64,000 nt of DNA from Shinella zoogloeoides. GTDB taxonomy: Bacteria; Pseudomonadota; Alphaproteobacteria; Rhizobiales; Rhizobiaceae. The notes beneath the pieces are model-generated. The model saw only the letters and a program-made list of their open reading frames with translations, was not told where the DNA came from and did not search any database. Of this stretch, positions 55,367 to 64,000 are shown in pieces. The stretch covers positions 62,001 through 126,000 of the forward strand of contig NZ_CP086612.1 in assembly GCF_020883495.1 (NCBI RefSeq), in the 5' to 3' direction. A program made the position numbers and the translations under genes. Positions within the stretch are counted from its first letter, which is position 1; each line of letters starts with the position of its first letter.

Positions 55367-56905
55367 ATGACCGGCACCGACGACGTCATCCTTGAACTGA
55401 AGGACATCACCAAGGCCTATTCGGGCATCGTGGCGCTGAAGAAGGCGGACCTGAAGCTTCGGCGCGGCGCGGTCAACGTGCTGGTCGGTGAAAACGGCGC
55501 GGGCAAGTCCACCATGATGCGTATCATCGCCGGCGTCGAGCGGCCGACGCTGGGCGAGATCTGGATGGACGGCGAGCGCATCCACCTCGACAGCCCCGCC
55601 GACGCGGTGCGCCACGGCATCGGCATCGTCTTCCAGGAGCTGAACCTCTTCGGCAATCTTTCCGTCGCCGAGAACATCTTCGCCACGCGCGAGATCACGC
55701 GCGGCCTGCGCGGCATCGACCACAAGGCGCAGGTCGAGAAGGCCAACGAATTCCTCGACCGGCTGGAGGCCGGCATCTCCGCCGATACGCTGGCGGAGGA
55801 CCTGCCCATCGGCCAGCAGCAGCTCGTGGAGATCGCCCGCGCCGTCTCGCTCGACACGCGCATCCTCATCATGGACGAGCCGACCTCGGCGCTGAGCGCG
55901 GCCGAAGTCGACGTGCTCTTCCGCGTCATCGCCGACCTCAAGGCGCGCGGCGTCGCCATCGTCTACATCTCGCACCGGCTGGAGGAGCTGATGCGCATCG
56001 GCGACCACATCACGGTGCTCAAGGACGGCCAGATCACCGGCCACGCCATGGTCAAGGATATCGACACGCGCTGGATCGTGCGCTCGATGATCGGCTCGGA
56101 CGCCAAGGACTTCGCCAAGCAGGTCGAGCACGAGCCGGGCGAGGAGGTCTTCCGCACGCAGGATATCTGCCTGCCGCGCGCTCAGGGCGGCTATGCCGTC
56201 GACCATGTCTCCATCGGCGTGCGCCGGGGCGAGATTCTCGGCATCTACGGGCTGATGGGCGCGGGACGCTCCGAGCTTTTCGAGTGCATCATGGGACGGC
56301 ACGAGCATTCGACGGGAAAGATCTTCGTCGAGGGCGCGGAACTGAAGGGGCGCGACACGACCCGGCGCATCCGCGAGGGCCTGTCGCTGATCCCGGAGGA
56401 CCGGCAGCGCGAAGGCCTCGTCCAGTCCATGTCGATTGCCGACAACCTGTCCATGGCGAGCCTCGGCCAGTTCCTGAAAGCCGGCTTCCATATCGACCTG
56501 AAGCGCGAGCGGCAGGCAATCGCGGAGGCGATCCGCAATCTCTCGATCAAGGCGAAGAACCCGGACCTCGACGTGACCTCCATGTCGGGCGGCAACCAGC
56601 AGAAGGTCGTCATCGGCAAGGCGCTGATGACCGGGCCGAAGGTGCTGCTGATGGACGAGCCGAGCCGCGGCATCGACGTCGGCGCCAAGGCGGACGTCTT
56701 CCGCACCATGCGGCGGCTGGCCGGCGAGGGGCTGGCGATCCTCTTCTCCACCTCCGACCTCGAAGAGGTCATGGCGCTCTCCGACCGCATCGCGGTCATG
56801 AGCAACGGGCGGCTGGTGATGGTGGTCGACCGCAGGGACGCCACCGAGGACATGGTGATCTCGGCCTCCGCAGAAGGGCATAAAACCAGAAGGATGCAAG
56901 CGTGA
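55367..56905 (+). CDS. ABC transporter ATP-binding protein (RbsA type), apiose operon
   Basis: 512 residues, two ATPase domains: Walker A GENGAGKSTMM with signature LPIGQQQLVEIARAV and LIMDEPTSALS in the first; GLMGAGRSELFE, MSGGNQQKVVIGKAL and LLMDEPSRGID in the second. ATG 55367 starts at the first strand of the fold; the frame upstream of it overlaps the lipoprotein gene and is not used. Confidence 0.93.
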   Translation: MTGTDDVILELKDITKAYSGIVALKKADLKLRRGAVNVLVGENGAGKSTMMRIIAGVERPTLGEIWMDGERIHLDSPADAVRHGIGIVFQELNLFGNLSVAENIFATREITRGLRGIDHKAQVEKANEFLDRLEAGISADTLAEDLPIGQQQLVEIARAVSLDTRILIMDEPTSALSAAEVDVLFRVIADLKARGVAIVYISHRLEELMRIGDHITVLKDGQITGHAMVKDIDTRWIVRSMIGSDAKDFAKQVEHEPGEEVFRTQDICLPRAQGGYAVDHVSIGVRRGEILGIYGLMGAGRSELFECIMGRHEHSTGKIFVEGAELKGRDTTRRIREGLSLIPEDRQREGLVQSMSIADNLSMASLGQFLKAGFHIDLKRERQAIAEAIRNLSIKAKNPDLDVTSMSGGNQQKVVIGKALMTGPKVLLMDEPSRGIDVGAKADVFRTMRRLAGEGLAILFSTSDLEEVMALSDRIAVMSNGRLVMVVDRRDATEDMVISASAEGHKTRRMQA

Positions 56906-57972
56906 TGACGACAGCAACGCCAACTGCCGCCACCGGCACTCCTCTCTCCACGGGCGCGGCCCTGCTCACGCTGATGAAGCTTCGCACCTTCATCGCGCTC
57001 TTCGCCGTCATCCTCTTCTTCTCGATCTTCGCGCCGAACTTCCTGTCGACCGCGAACATGATCCTGATGTCGAAACATGCGACGCAGAACGCCTTCCTCG
57101 CCATCGGCATGACCTTCGTCATCATCACCGGCGGCATCGACCTGTCGGTCGGCTCCATCGTCGGCCTGTGCGGCATGATCGCCGGCGGCCTCATCATGTA
57201 CGGCGTGGCGCTGCCGCTCGGCTACACGGTCTATTTCAACGTGATCGAGGTGGCGATCATCGTCGCCATCGTCGGCATCGCGATCGGCGCCATCAACGGC
57301 CTGCTGATCACCCGCCTCAATGTCGCGCCCTTCATCGCGACGCTCGGCACGCTCTATGTGGCGCGCGGCATGGCGCTGCTCTATTCCGACGGCCAGACGC
57401 TGCCCAACCTCACCGGCCGCGAGGACCTCGGCAACCAGGGCTTCGCCTATCTCGGCTCCGGCTCGATCTTCGGCCTGCCGGTCTCGGTCTGGATCCTGAT
57501 CGTCGTGGCGCTGGGGGCGGCCTATTTCGCCCGCTTCGTGCCGCTCGGCCGGCACATCTTCGCCGTCGGCGGCAACGAGCGCGCCTCGCGCATGTCGGGC
57601 ATCCGGGTCAATCGGGTGAAGATGTTCGTCTACATGTTCTCCGGCTTCTGCGCCGCCATCGTCGGCCTCATCATCTCCTCCGAACTCATGGCTTCGCATC
57701 CGGCGACGGGCACGAATCTGGAGCTGAACGCCATTGCGGCGGCGGTTCTGGGTGGTACATCCATGTCGGGCGGGCGCGGCACGATCGGCGGCACGATCAT
57801 CGGCGCCTTCGTGATCGGCATTCTTTCGGACGGGTTGGTGATGATGGGGGTCAGTTCCTTCTGGCAGATGGTGATCAAGGGCCTCGTGATCATCGTGGCC
57901 GTGGTGGTCGATCAGGCGCAGCGCCGCCTCCAGCAGCGCGTCACCCTGATGCAGATGGCAAAGGCGGGCTGA
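56905..57972 (+). CDS. ABC transporter permease (RbsC type), apiose operon
   Basis: 355 residues with eight or more hydrophobic segments and CUT2 blocks TGGIDLSVGSIVGLCGMIAGG, NVAPFIATLGTLYVARGMALLY, VGGNERASRMSGIRVN and GGTSMSGGRGTIGGTIIGAFVIG. The ATG at 56905 overlaps the ATPase stop (TGATG); a GTG at 56902 is an alternative. Confidence 0.93.
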   Translation: MTTATPTAATGTPLSTGAALLTLMKLRTFIALFAVILFFSIFAPNFLSTANMILMSKHATQNAFLAIGMTFVIITGGIDLSVGSIVGLCGMIAGGLIMYGVALPLGYTVYFNVIEVAIIVAIVGIAIGAINGLLITRLNVAPFIATLGTLYVARGMALLYSDGQTLPNLTGREDLGNQGFAYLGSGSIFGLPVSVWILIVVALGAAYFARFVPLGRHIFAVGGNERASRMSGIRVNRVKMFVYMFSGFCAAIVGLIISSELMASHPATGTNLELNAIAAAVLGGTSMSGGRGTIGGTIIGAFVIGILSDGLVMMGVSSFWQMVIKGLVIIVAVVVDQAQRRLQQRVTLMQMAKAG

Positions 57973-57974
57973 GC

Positions 57975-59009
57975 ATGGGCAAGATGAAGGGCGCGCTGAT
58001 CGGCTGCGGTTTCTTCGCCGTCAACCAGATGCACGGCTGGCGGGACCTTGCCGATGTGAAGATCGTGGCGATCTGCGACCGCGATCCCGAGCGCCTGCGC
58101 ATCGTCGGCGACCAGTTCGCCGTCGCCCGCCGCCACCAGTCGGCCGAGGACATGTTCGCCGAGGGCGGCTTCGACTTCGTCGATATCGCGACGACGGTGG
58201 GAAGCCACCGGGCGCTGGTCGAGCTTGCCGCGCGCCATGCGGTTCCGGCAATCTGCCAGAAGCCGTTCGCGCCGACGCTGGCGGACGCCAAGGCCATGGT
58301 CGCTGCCGCCGAGGCGGCCGGCATTCCGCTGATGATCCACGAGAACTTCCGCTGGCAGACGCCGATCCTGGCGGTGAAGGCGGTGCTGGACAGCGGCGCG
58401 ATCGGCGATCCCTTCTGGGGCCGCGTCTCCTTCCGTTCCGGCTTCGACGTCTTCTCCGGCCAGCCCTATCTTGCCAAGGGCAAGCGTTTCATCATCGAGG
58501 ATCTGGGCATCCACTCGCTCGATATCGCCCGCTTCCTCTTCGGCGACGCCGGCCGCATGACCGCCCGCACGCGCCGCATCAACCCGGATATTGCCGGCGA
58601 GGACGTGGCGACCATGCTGCTCGATCACGACAACGGCGTTACCTCCATCGTCGATGTCAGCTATGCGACGCGGCTGCCGGAGGAGCCTTTCCCGGAGACC
58701 TTCGTGGAGATCGACGGCAGCGCGGGCACGCTGCGGCTCGGCAAGGATTATACGCTCACCGTCCACGGCGCGGCCGGCACGGCGCGCAGCGTCGTCGCGC
58801 CGGCCCTCCTGCCCTGGGCCTCGCGGCCCTGGCACAATATCCAGGAAAGCGTCGCGCTCATCCAGAAGCACTGGGCCGAGCGGCTGGCCGAAGGGCGCGA
58901 GCCGGACACGTCCGGCCGGGACAATCTCAAGACCTTCGCGCTCGTCGAGGCCGCCTATCTCAGCGCGGAGCGGGGCGAGACCGTCGCCATCGCGGACCTT
59001 CTGGCATGA
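57975..59009 (+). CDS. apsD: D-apiose dehydrogenase (Gfo/Idh/MocA family)
   Basis: 344 residues. N-terminal NAD-binding start KGALIGCGFFAVNQMHGWRDL, then VDIATTVGSHRALVELA and the family Lys in ICQKPFAP (usual EKP is QKP here), and the catalytic-domain block RFIIEDLGIHSLDIARFLFGD. ApsD oxidises D-apiose to D-apionolactone. The QKPFAPTLADAKAMV stretch and the neighbours (transporter before, lactonase after, overlapping by 4 bp) support the assignment over other Gfo/Idh/MocA enzymes. Confidence 0.88.
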   Translation: MGKMKGALIGCGFFAVNQMHGWRDLADVKIVAICDRDPERLRIVGDQFAVARRHQSAEDMFAEGGFDFVDIATTVGSHRALVELAARHAVPAICQKPFAPTLADAKAMVAAAEAAGIPLMIHENFRWQTPILAVKAVLDSGAIGDPFWGRVSFRSGFDVFSGQPYLAKGKRFIIEDLGIHSLDIARFLFGDAGRMTARTRRINPDIAGEDVATMLLDHDNGVTSIVDVSYATRLPEEPFPETFVEIDGSAGTLRLGKDYTLTVHGAAGTARSVVAPALLPWASRPWHNIQESVALIQKHWAERLAEGREPDTSGRDNLKTFALVEAAYLSAERGETVAIADLLA

Positions 59010-60898
59010 GCGGGGACCCGTTCAGGCTCTGCGGCACGGTCGAGCGCGAGCCGGAAAGCCGTCTTCTTTCCGCCGGCGACCTGAGCGTGACGCTCCAGGA
59101 CGGCAACCTGCGCGGCCTGCGGTTTCGCGGCCATGAGGTGCTGCGCGCCGTCGCCTTCCTCGTGCGCGACAGGGATTGGGGTACCTGCGGGGCCGTTGTC
59201 GCCGACCTTGCCGCGAAGGCGGAGGGAGAAGGCTTCTCCGTCACCTACAAGGCCCGCTTCACCGCGCCCTCGGGGGCCAATCTCGACTGCGCCATCGCCA
59301 TTGCGGGCACCGGCCGCGCGGTGACCTTTACCGCCGACTGCGTCAGCGACGCCGATTTCGAAACGGCCCGCGCGGGCTTCGTCGTGCTGCATCCGGTCGT
59401 CGGTGTGGCGGGGGAGCCGGTAGAGGTCCGCCATGGCGACGGCAGCGTCGAGGAGGCGCGCTGGCCGGACCGGATCGAGCCGTGGCAGCCTTTCAAGGAT
59501 ATTGCGGCAATCACCCATCGCGTTGCGGCGGGCATCGTCGCGGCGACGGAATTGACCGGCGACGTCTTCGAGATGGAGGACCAGCGCAACTGGACGGATG
59601 GCTCCTACAAGACCTATGTGCGCCCGCTCGCGCTGCCCTGGCCCTATCTCGTGCCGAAGGGCGCGCCCTTCCGCCAGCAGGTCGCCGTCGAGATCCGGGC
59701 GGAAGACGGGGCCGCGCCGGCTGCCGGCGCGGCGGATGCCGTCACGCTAAGTCTTGCGCCGACGGCGCGTGCATTCCCGGAGATCGGCGTCGGGCTGCGC
59801 CCGGAATGCCGGGAAGAGGAACTGGCCGCGCTCGATGCGCTGAGCGCCACGGGCGCGCGCCACCTGATCGCGCATTTCGATCCCGATGCCGGCCACGGCG
59901 TTACGGCGCTGGAGGGTTATGCGCGCATCGCGCGCGCCTGCGGGCTGAAAGTGACGCTGGAATTCGCCGTGCCGTGCAAGCGCCCGCTGGACGTGGAAAT
60001 GGCCGATGCCGCCGCAGGCGTCGCCGAGGCGGGCCTGCCGCTCGATACGCTCTTCGTCTGCCCCTCGGTGGACCGCCAGTCGACGCCGCCCGGCAGCCGC
60101 TGGCCGGACTGCCCGCCGCTGGAGGATGTTTACGCCGCCGCCCGCGCGGCCTTTCCCGGCATACGGCTCGGCGGCGGCATGATGAGCTATTTCACGGAGC
60201 TGAACCGCAAGCGCGTGCCGGCCGGGCCGCTGGACTATATCGGCCATTGCACCAATCCCATCGTGCATGCGGCCGACGATCTCTCGGTGATGCAGACCTT
60301 CGAGGCGCTGCGCTCCGTCGTCCGCTCGGCCCGCGCCCTCTATGGCGAGAAGCCCTACCGCATCGGCCCGTCCACCATCGCCATGCGGCAGAACCCCTAT
60401 GGCAGCGCGACGAAGGACAATCCGGCCGGCGGGCGCATTCCCATGGCCAATGTCGATCCGCGCCATAACGGCCAGTTCGCCGCCGCCTGGACGCTGGCCT
60501 ATGCGGCGACGATCGCCGGGGCCGGGCTGGAGGTCCTGACGCTGTCGACCCTTGCCGGCCCCTTCGGGCTGGTCGCCGGGGAGGGGGAGCCGATGGCCGC
60601 GGGGACGTTGCGGCCGCTCGCGCATGTGCTGGCCCGTCTTTCCGCGCTGTCGGGCGAGGCGGCGGTCGGCGTGGAGACCTCGCGGCCGGATGCAATTGTC
60701 GGGCTTGCGGCGAAGGACCGGCTGCTGCTGGCCAATATCACGCCCGAGGCGCAGGCGGTCGTGCTACCGGCCGCACCGCGCGCGGTGTCGCTGATCGGCA
60801 TCGACAACGGGGCGGTGTCGCCGGATGGCGCAAGGCTCGTGCTGCCGCCCTATGGCTGCGCGGAGGTCGCCCTTCAGGTGTTGCCCTTGAGGGCATAG
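59006..60898 (+). CDS. apnL: D-apionolactonase (ApnL-like)
   Basis: 630 residues, cytosolic, without a common catalytic signature that I recognise. The size and context match ApnL, described as D-apionate lactonase in D-apiose loci. It has an N-terminal beta-rich part (1 to about 270) and a C-terminal barrel-like part with GVGLRPECREEELAALDAL, CPSVDRQSTPPGSRWPDCPPLEDVY, YIGHCTNPIVHAADDLSVMQT and IGPSTIAMRQNPYG. The start overlaps the apsD stop (ATGA). Its last 25 bp overlap the convergent GntR gene. Confidence 0.8.
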   Translation: MSGDPFRLCGTVEREPESRLLSAGDLSVTLQDGNLRGLRFRGHEVLRAVAFLVRDRDWGTCGAVVADLAAKAEGEGFSVTYKARFTAPSGANLDCAIAIAGTGRAVTFTADCVSDADFETARAGFVVLHPVVGVAGEPVEVRHGDGSVEEARWPDRIEPWQPFKDIAAITHRVAAGIVAATELTGDVFEMEDQRNWTDGSYKTYVRPLALPWPYLVPKGAPFRQQVAVEIRAEDGAAPAAGAADAVTLSLAPTARAFPEIGVGLRPECREEELAALDALSATGARHLIAHFDPDAGHGVTALEGYARIARACGLKVTLEFAVPCKRPLDVEMADAAAGVAEAGLPLDTLFVCPSVDRQSTPPGSRWPDCPPLEDVYAAARAAFPGIRLGGGMMSYFTELNRKRVPAGPLDYIGHCTNPIVHAADDLSVMQTFEALRSVVRSARALYGEKPYRIGPSTIAMRQNPYGSATKDNPAGGRIPMANVDPRHNGQFAAAWTLAYAATIAGAGLEVLTLSTLAGPFGLVAGEGEPMAAGTLRPLAHVLARLSALSGEAAVGVETSRPDAIVGLAAKDRLLLANITPEAQAVVLPAAPRAVSLIGIDNGAVSPDGARLVLPPYGCAEVALQVLPLRA

Positions 60899-61590
60899 AG
60901 CGCGCGGGAGCGTTCCAGATGCTTGATCATGGCCCGTTCCGCGATATCGGCGTCACCCTTCTCGATGGCGCGGATGATCTCCTCGTGCTCGGCGAGCGTG
61001 AAATTCTCGCGGCCCGTCCAGATGAGCATTTCGGTATGGTAGGATTTCAGCCATCCCAGCATCGCGCCGCTGACGGCCGCGAAGATCGGATTGCCGGAAA
61101 TGCGGGCGATGCACTGGTGGAATTCCATGTCGGCCTCGATGAAGGCGTCCGCATCGCCGAGGCCCTGCTTCTGCTTGTCGAGAAGGGCGCGCAGCTCGGC
61201 GATCTGCTCCGGCGTCGCGCGGGCGGCGGCCTCGCGGACCATGCCGCGCTCGAAGAAGATGCGGGCGCTCTTCAGGTGCTCCAGCGTATCCGAGGAGCCC
61301 GAGAGCATCAGCTTGGCCGGCAGGTCGACCTGCCGGAAGATGGATTCGGCCGTGATGCGCAGCACCTTGGCGCGCTCGCCCTGCGAAATCTCGACGAGGC
61401 CCTTGCCGGCCAGCGCCTGCATGGCCTCGCGGATCGCCGGGCGGCCGACGCCGTAGCGCTCCATCAGCTCGCGCTCGGAGGGCATGTCGTCGCCGGCCTT
61501 CAGCTCGCCGGTCTCGATCATGAGCTTCAGCCGCGCGAAGACTTCGTCGGAGAGCTTCCTGCGGATGATCGGTTCGGAAACGACGTTCAT
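60874..61590 (-). CDS. FadR/GntR-family regulator of the apiose module
   Basis: 238 residues: winged helix (MIETGELKAGDDMPSERELMERYGVGRPAIREAMQALAGKGLVEI) and FCD domain with metal-site residues in DMEFHQCIARISGNPIF and EHEEIIRAIEKGD. Divergent from oiaX across 149 bp; the only regulator inside the apiose genes. The shared motif TTATACCAGTT before apnO and oiaX is the natural candidate for its operator, since its complement contains TGGTATAA, similar to sites of the related NanR subfamily. Confidence 0.9.
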   Translation of the reverse strand: MNVVSEPIIRRKLSDEVFARLKLMIETGELKAGDDMPSERELMERYGVGRPAIREAMQALAGKGLVEISQGERAKVLRITAESIFRQVDLPAKLMLSGSSDTLEHLKSARIFFERGMVREAAARATPEQIAELRALLDKQKQGLGDADAFIEADMEFHQCIARISGNPIFAAVSGAMLGWLKSYHTEMLIWTGRENFTLAEHEEIIRAIEKGDADIAERAMIKHLERSRALYALKGNT

Positions 61591-61683
61591 GAGTCACCTG
61601 ATTTCGACAGGTTTGAATATGCACCAAGTTCCATCGCCGCAACAGCTTTCCGCCGGGACGGCTTGCAATAACATAAATACTCA

Positions 61684-61694
61684 TTATACCAGTT
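61684..61694. promoter_or_regulatory. Candidate GntR operator upstream of oiaX
   Basis: TTATACCAGTT, identical over 11 bp to 52695-52705. A weak promoter TTGCAA (61663-61668), 16-bp spacer, TATACC (61685-61690) overlaps it on the plus strand. Confidence 0.5.
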
Positions 61695-61739
61695 AGCGGT
61701 TGTTCACAAGCGCCGCGCCCCGTCCGGGCAGGAGAAAAC

Positions 61740-62996
61740 ATGATCCGGCTGACCTATCGCATAGAGACAGCAGGCCCGGTCGAGGCCATGGCGCGCAAGA
61801 TCGCCAGCGACCAGTCGACCGGCACCTTCGTGGCGCTGCCCGGGGAGACGGAGGAACTGAAGGCGCGCGTGGCCGCGCGGGTCGTGGCGATCCGGCCGCT
61901 GCCGCCGTCCGACCGCGCCTCCTTTCCCGACGAGGCGGGCGGGGCGAGCCTGTTCAACCGCGCCGATGTCGATATCGATTTCCCGATGGACGCGGTCGGC
62001 ACGGACCTTTCCGCGCTGATGACCATCGCCATCGGCGGCGTCTTCTCCATCAAGGGCATGACCGGCATCCGCATCGTCGACATGAAGCTGCCGGCGGAAT
62101 TCGCCGCCGCCCATCCCGGCCCGCAGTTCGGCGTTTCCGGCAGCTTCGCCCTGACGGGCGTGAAGGACCGCCCGATCATCGGCACCATCGTCAAGCCGGC
62201 GCTGGGGCTTCGCCCGCACGAGACCGCGGCGATGGTCGGCGAGCTGATCGAGGCCGGCGTCGATTTCGTCAAGGACGACGAGAAGCTGATGAGCCCCGCC
62301 TATTCGCCGCTGAAGGAGCGTGTCGCGGCGATCATGCCGCGCATCCTCGACCATGAGCAGAAGACCGGCAGGAAGGTCATGTATGCCTTCGGCATCAGCC
62401 ATGCCGACCCGGACGAGATGATGCGCAACCACGACATGGTGCTGGCGGCCGGCGGCAATTGCGCGGTGGTCAACATCAATTCCGTCGGCTTCGGCGGCCT
62501 TGCCTTCCTGCGCAAGCGTTCCGGCCTCGTGCTGCATGCCCATCGCAACGGCTGGGACGTGCTGACCCGCCATGCCGGCATTGGCTTCGAGTTCTCCGTC
62601 TGGCAGCAGTTCTGGCGTCTTCTCGGCGTCGACCAGTTCCAGATCAACGGCATCCGCGTGAAATACTGGGAGCCCGACGAAAGCTTCGTGCGCTCCTACC
62701 GGGCGGTGACCGCGCCGCTGTTTTCGCCGGCGGACGTCGCCCTTCCCGTCATCGGCTCGGGCCAGTGGGGCGGGCAGGCGCCGGATACGATCGCGGCGAC
62801 CGGCGGCTCGACCGACCTGCTCTATCTGTGCGGCGGCGGCATCGTCAGCCATCCGGACGGGCCGGGCGCGGGCGTCAAGGCGGTCCGGCAGGCCTGGGAG
62901 GCGGCCGTCGCGGGCGTGCCGCTTACGGCCTATGCCGAAGACCATCCGGAGCTGGCGCGATCCATCGAGAAATTCGCCGACGGAAAGGCCGCCTGA
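61740..62996 (+). CDS. oiaX: RuBisCO-like protein, 3-oxo-isoapionate-4-phosphate decarboxylase (OiaX-like)
   Basis: 418 residues with the RuBisCO large-subunit fold: N-terminal domain to about 135, then GTIVKPALGL (K152 equals RuBisCO K175; the second Lys of KPK is Ala), the metal site K178-D179-D180-E181 in FVKDDEKL, and the phosphate-binding CGGGIVSHPDGPGAG. The flexible loop-6 Lys of CO2-fixing enzymes is absent, so it is a form IV protein and not a carboxylase. In D-apiose loci such proteins decarboxylate 3-oxo-isoapionate 4-phosphate to L-erythrulose 1-phosphate (OiaX) or act as transcarboxylase/hydrolase (OiaT). OiaX is preferred because it fits the nearby EryH/EryI; OiaT is not excluded. 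Confidence 0.82.
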   Translation: MIRLTYRIETAGPVEAMARKIASDQSTGTFVALPGETEELKARVAARVVAIRPLPPSDRASFPDEAGGASLFNRADVDIDFPMDAVGTDLSALMTIAIGGVFSIKGMTGIRIVDMKLPAEFAAAHPGPQFGVSGSFALTGVKDRPIIGTIVKPALGLRPHETAAMVGELIEAGVDFVKDDEKLMSPAYSPLKERVAAIMPRILDHEQKTGRKVMYAFGISHADPDEMMRNHDMVLAAGGNCAVVNINSVGFGGLAFLRKRSGLVLHAHRNGWDVLTRHAGIGFEFSVWQQFWRLLGVDQFQINGIRVKYWEPDESFVRSYRAVTAPLFSPADVALPVIGSGQWGGQAPDTIAATGGSTDLLYLCGGGIVSHPDGPGAGVKAVRQAWEAAVAGVPLTAYAEDHPELARSIEKFADGKAA

Positions 62997-62998
62997 CC

Positions 62999-64000
62999 AT
63001 GACACGCCCCCTGATCGGCTACTACGGCGACGATTTCACCGGCTCGACGGACGTCATGGAGGCGCTCGCCTCGAACGGCGTTGCGACCGTGCTCTTTCTC
63101 AAGGTGCCGGAAGCGGCGCTGCTGTCGCGCTTTGCGGGCGCGCGCGCCTTCGGCCTTGCGGGCACCAGCCGCAGCGAGACGCCGGACTGGATGGACGTGC
63201 ATCTGCGCGCGGCCTTCGCATGGCTGAAGACGCTCGATGCCGAGCTGACCCACTACAAGGTCTGCTCGACCTTCGATTCCGCGCCCCATGTCGGCAGCAT
63301 CGGCCGCGCGATCGAGATCGGCCGCGCGGTCTTCGGTAACGCGCCCGTGCCGCTCGTGGTCGGCGCGCCGCAGATCCGCCGCTACACCGCCTTCGGCGAC
63401 CTCTTCGCCGCCTATCAGGGCCGCAATTACCGCATCGACCGCCACCCGGTCATGGCGCGCCATCCGGTGACCCCGATGGACGAGGCCAACCTGCTGCTGC
63501 ATCTTGCGCGGCAAACCGCGCTTTCCTCGGCCCTTGTCGATAATGTCGCCGTTCTGGGCGAGCCGCAGGTCCCGGCGGCCGATATCGTCCTTGTCGACGT
63601 GCTCGACGCGGCGACGCAGGCGGCGGCCGGCGCGCTGCTCTGGAACGGGATGCGCGCGGCAAGCCGCTTCGTCTGCGGGTCCTCGGGCGTCGAATATGCC
63701 CTGATCCCCACATGGCGGCGCGAAGGCCTCATCGGCGAAAAACCCGTCTTCGCAAATGCCGGCCCGGTGGAGCGCATCGCGGTCGTCTCCGGCAGCGTCT
63801 CGCCCACCACTGAGCGGCAGATCCGCCATGCGCTGGCCAACGGCTTTGCCGGTGTCACGCTCGATCCGGTCGCGCTTTCCGGCGAAGATGGCGCATCGGC
63901 CATCGCGCACGCCGTCGAGGCGGGGCTGAGGGCGCTGGAGGGCGGCCGGAGCGTGGTGCTCTACACGGCGCTCGGGCCCGCGGCCGACCGGGGCGGCGAA
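62999..64000 (+). CDS. oiaK: 3-oxo-isoapionate kinase (OiaK-like, DUF1537), cut by window edge
   Basis: The first 334 codons of a four-carbon-acid-sugar-kinase (DUF1537) family gene; the 3' end is outside the window. IGYYGDDFTGSTDVMEAL is the N-terminal family signature, followed by YKVCSTFDSAPHVGSIGRAIEIG and AVVSGSVSPTTERQI at the domain junction. It starts 2 nt after oiaX, so both are translated together. OiaK phosphorylates 3-oxo-isoapionate, producing the substrate of the RuBisCO-like protein. Assignment rests on family plus pairing with oiaX. Confidence 0.85.
   Translation, partial: MTRPLIGYYGDDFTGSTDVMEALASNGVATVLFLKVPEAALLSRFAGARAFGLAGTSRSETPDWMDVHLRAAFAWLKTLDAELTHYKVCSTFDSAPHVGSIGRAIEIGRAVFGNAPVPLVVGAPQIRRYTAFGDLFAAYQGRNYRIDRHPVMARHPVTPMDEANLLLHLARQTALSSALVDNVAVLGEPQVPAADIVLVDVLDAATQAAAGALLWNGMRAASRFVCGSSGVEYALIPTWRREGLIGEKPVFANAGPVERIAVVSGSVSPTTERQIRHALANGFAGVTLDPVALSGEDGASAIAHAVEAGLRALEGGRSVVLYTALGPAADRGGE

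Noticed and set aside
60874..61590. A sialic-acid regulator (NanR), suggested by the TGGTATAA-like motif
   Set aside because: No nan genes are nearby; the position between apnL and oiaX points to apiose control.
61740..62996. Genuine CO2-fixing RuBisCO
   Set aside because: The loop-6 Lys and the second Lys of KPK are missing, there is no small subunit or phosphoribulokinase gene, and the context is sugar-acid catabolism.

Overview
The window is GC-rich chromosomal or megaplasmid DNA from an alphaproteobacterium, most probably a member of the Rhizobiaceae (Agrobacterium/Ensifer/Shinella-like). The evidence is gene content: an Agrobacterium-type uronate dehydrogenase/galactarolactone pathway, a rhizobial/Brucella-type erythritol locus, and a D-apiose locus with a RuBisCO-like protein. 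I see no rRNA, tRNA, CRISPR array, phage or transposase gene. Genes are cut by both window edges (isochorismatase-type hydrolase at the left, oiaK-like kinase at the right).

Layout. 1-6156: RpiR regulator and hydrolase on the minus strand, diverging from a LivKHMGF-type ABC transporter in which LivM and LivG are fused. 6246-7920: MYG1-family protein and an L,D-transpeptidase. 8006-12044: ubiD diverging from ubiT-ubiU-ubiV, the oxygen-independent ubiquinone hydroxylation set. 12270-13946: two envelope or membrane-associated proteins. 14295-20633: hexuronate degradation (udh, kduI, kduD, kdgD, gci, gli) with a FadR/GntR regulator. 20705-28740: AraC regulator, a sugar-oligomer ABC transporter, a frameshifted GH28 polygalacturonase and a GH105 hydrolase, which together look like pectin oligomer uptake and breakdown. 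28830-29488: vapBC. 29591-34116: glycoamylase-like hydrolase, a Cys-less flavoprotein, and an SbmA/BacA-like exporter. 34232-46468: erythritol locus (eryI, eryH, deoR, eryD, eryC, eryB, eryA on minus; DUF2291, eryE, eryF, eryG on plus). 46581-52490: DeoR regulator, FGGY kinase, GlpD-like dehydrogenase and DhaK-DhaL kinase, with unknown substrate. 52794-64000: D-apiose module (apnO, ABC transporter with DUF2291 lipoprotein, apsD, apnL, GntR regulator, RuBisCO-like oiaX, oiaK).

How it fits together. The right two thirds read as a plant-cell-wall sugar island. Pectin backbone sugars go through GH28/GH105, KduI/KduD and the Udh-Gli-Gci-KdgD route. D-apiose, a branched pentose of rhamnogalacturonan II, would go through ApsD-ApnL-ApnO-OiaK-OiaX to L-erythrulose 1-phosphate. 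That compound is the known substrate of EryH, so the erythritol isomerases EryH/EryI in the same window can in principle carry the apiose carbon on to D-erythrose 4-phosphate. The unassigned 46.6-52.5 kb kinase/dehydrogenase module sits exactly between these two C4 pathways.

Regulatory sequence is unusually readable. Two promoters of the apiose module share an identical 11-bp motif, the uronate genes and the oligomer transporter share TTGTA-type direct repeats, a perfect 16-bp palindrome precedes the deoR-eryH-eryI operon, and all four periplasmic binding-protein genes are followed by a perfect GC hairpin.
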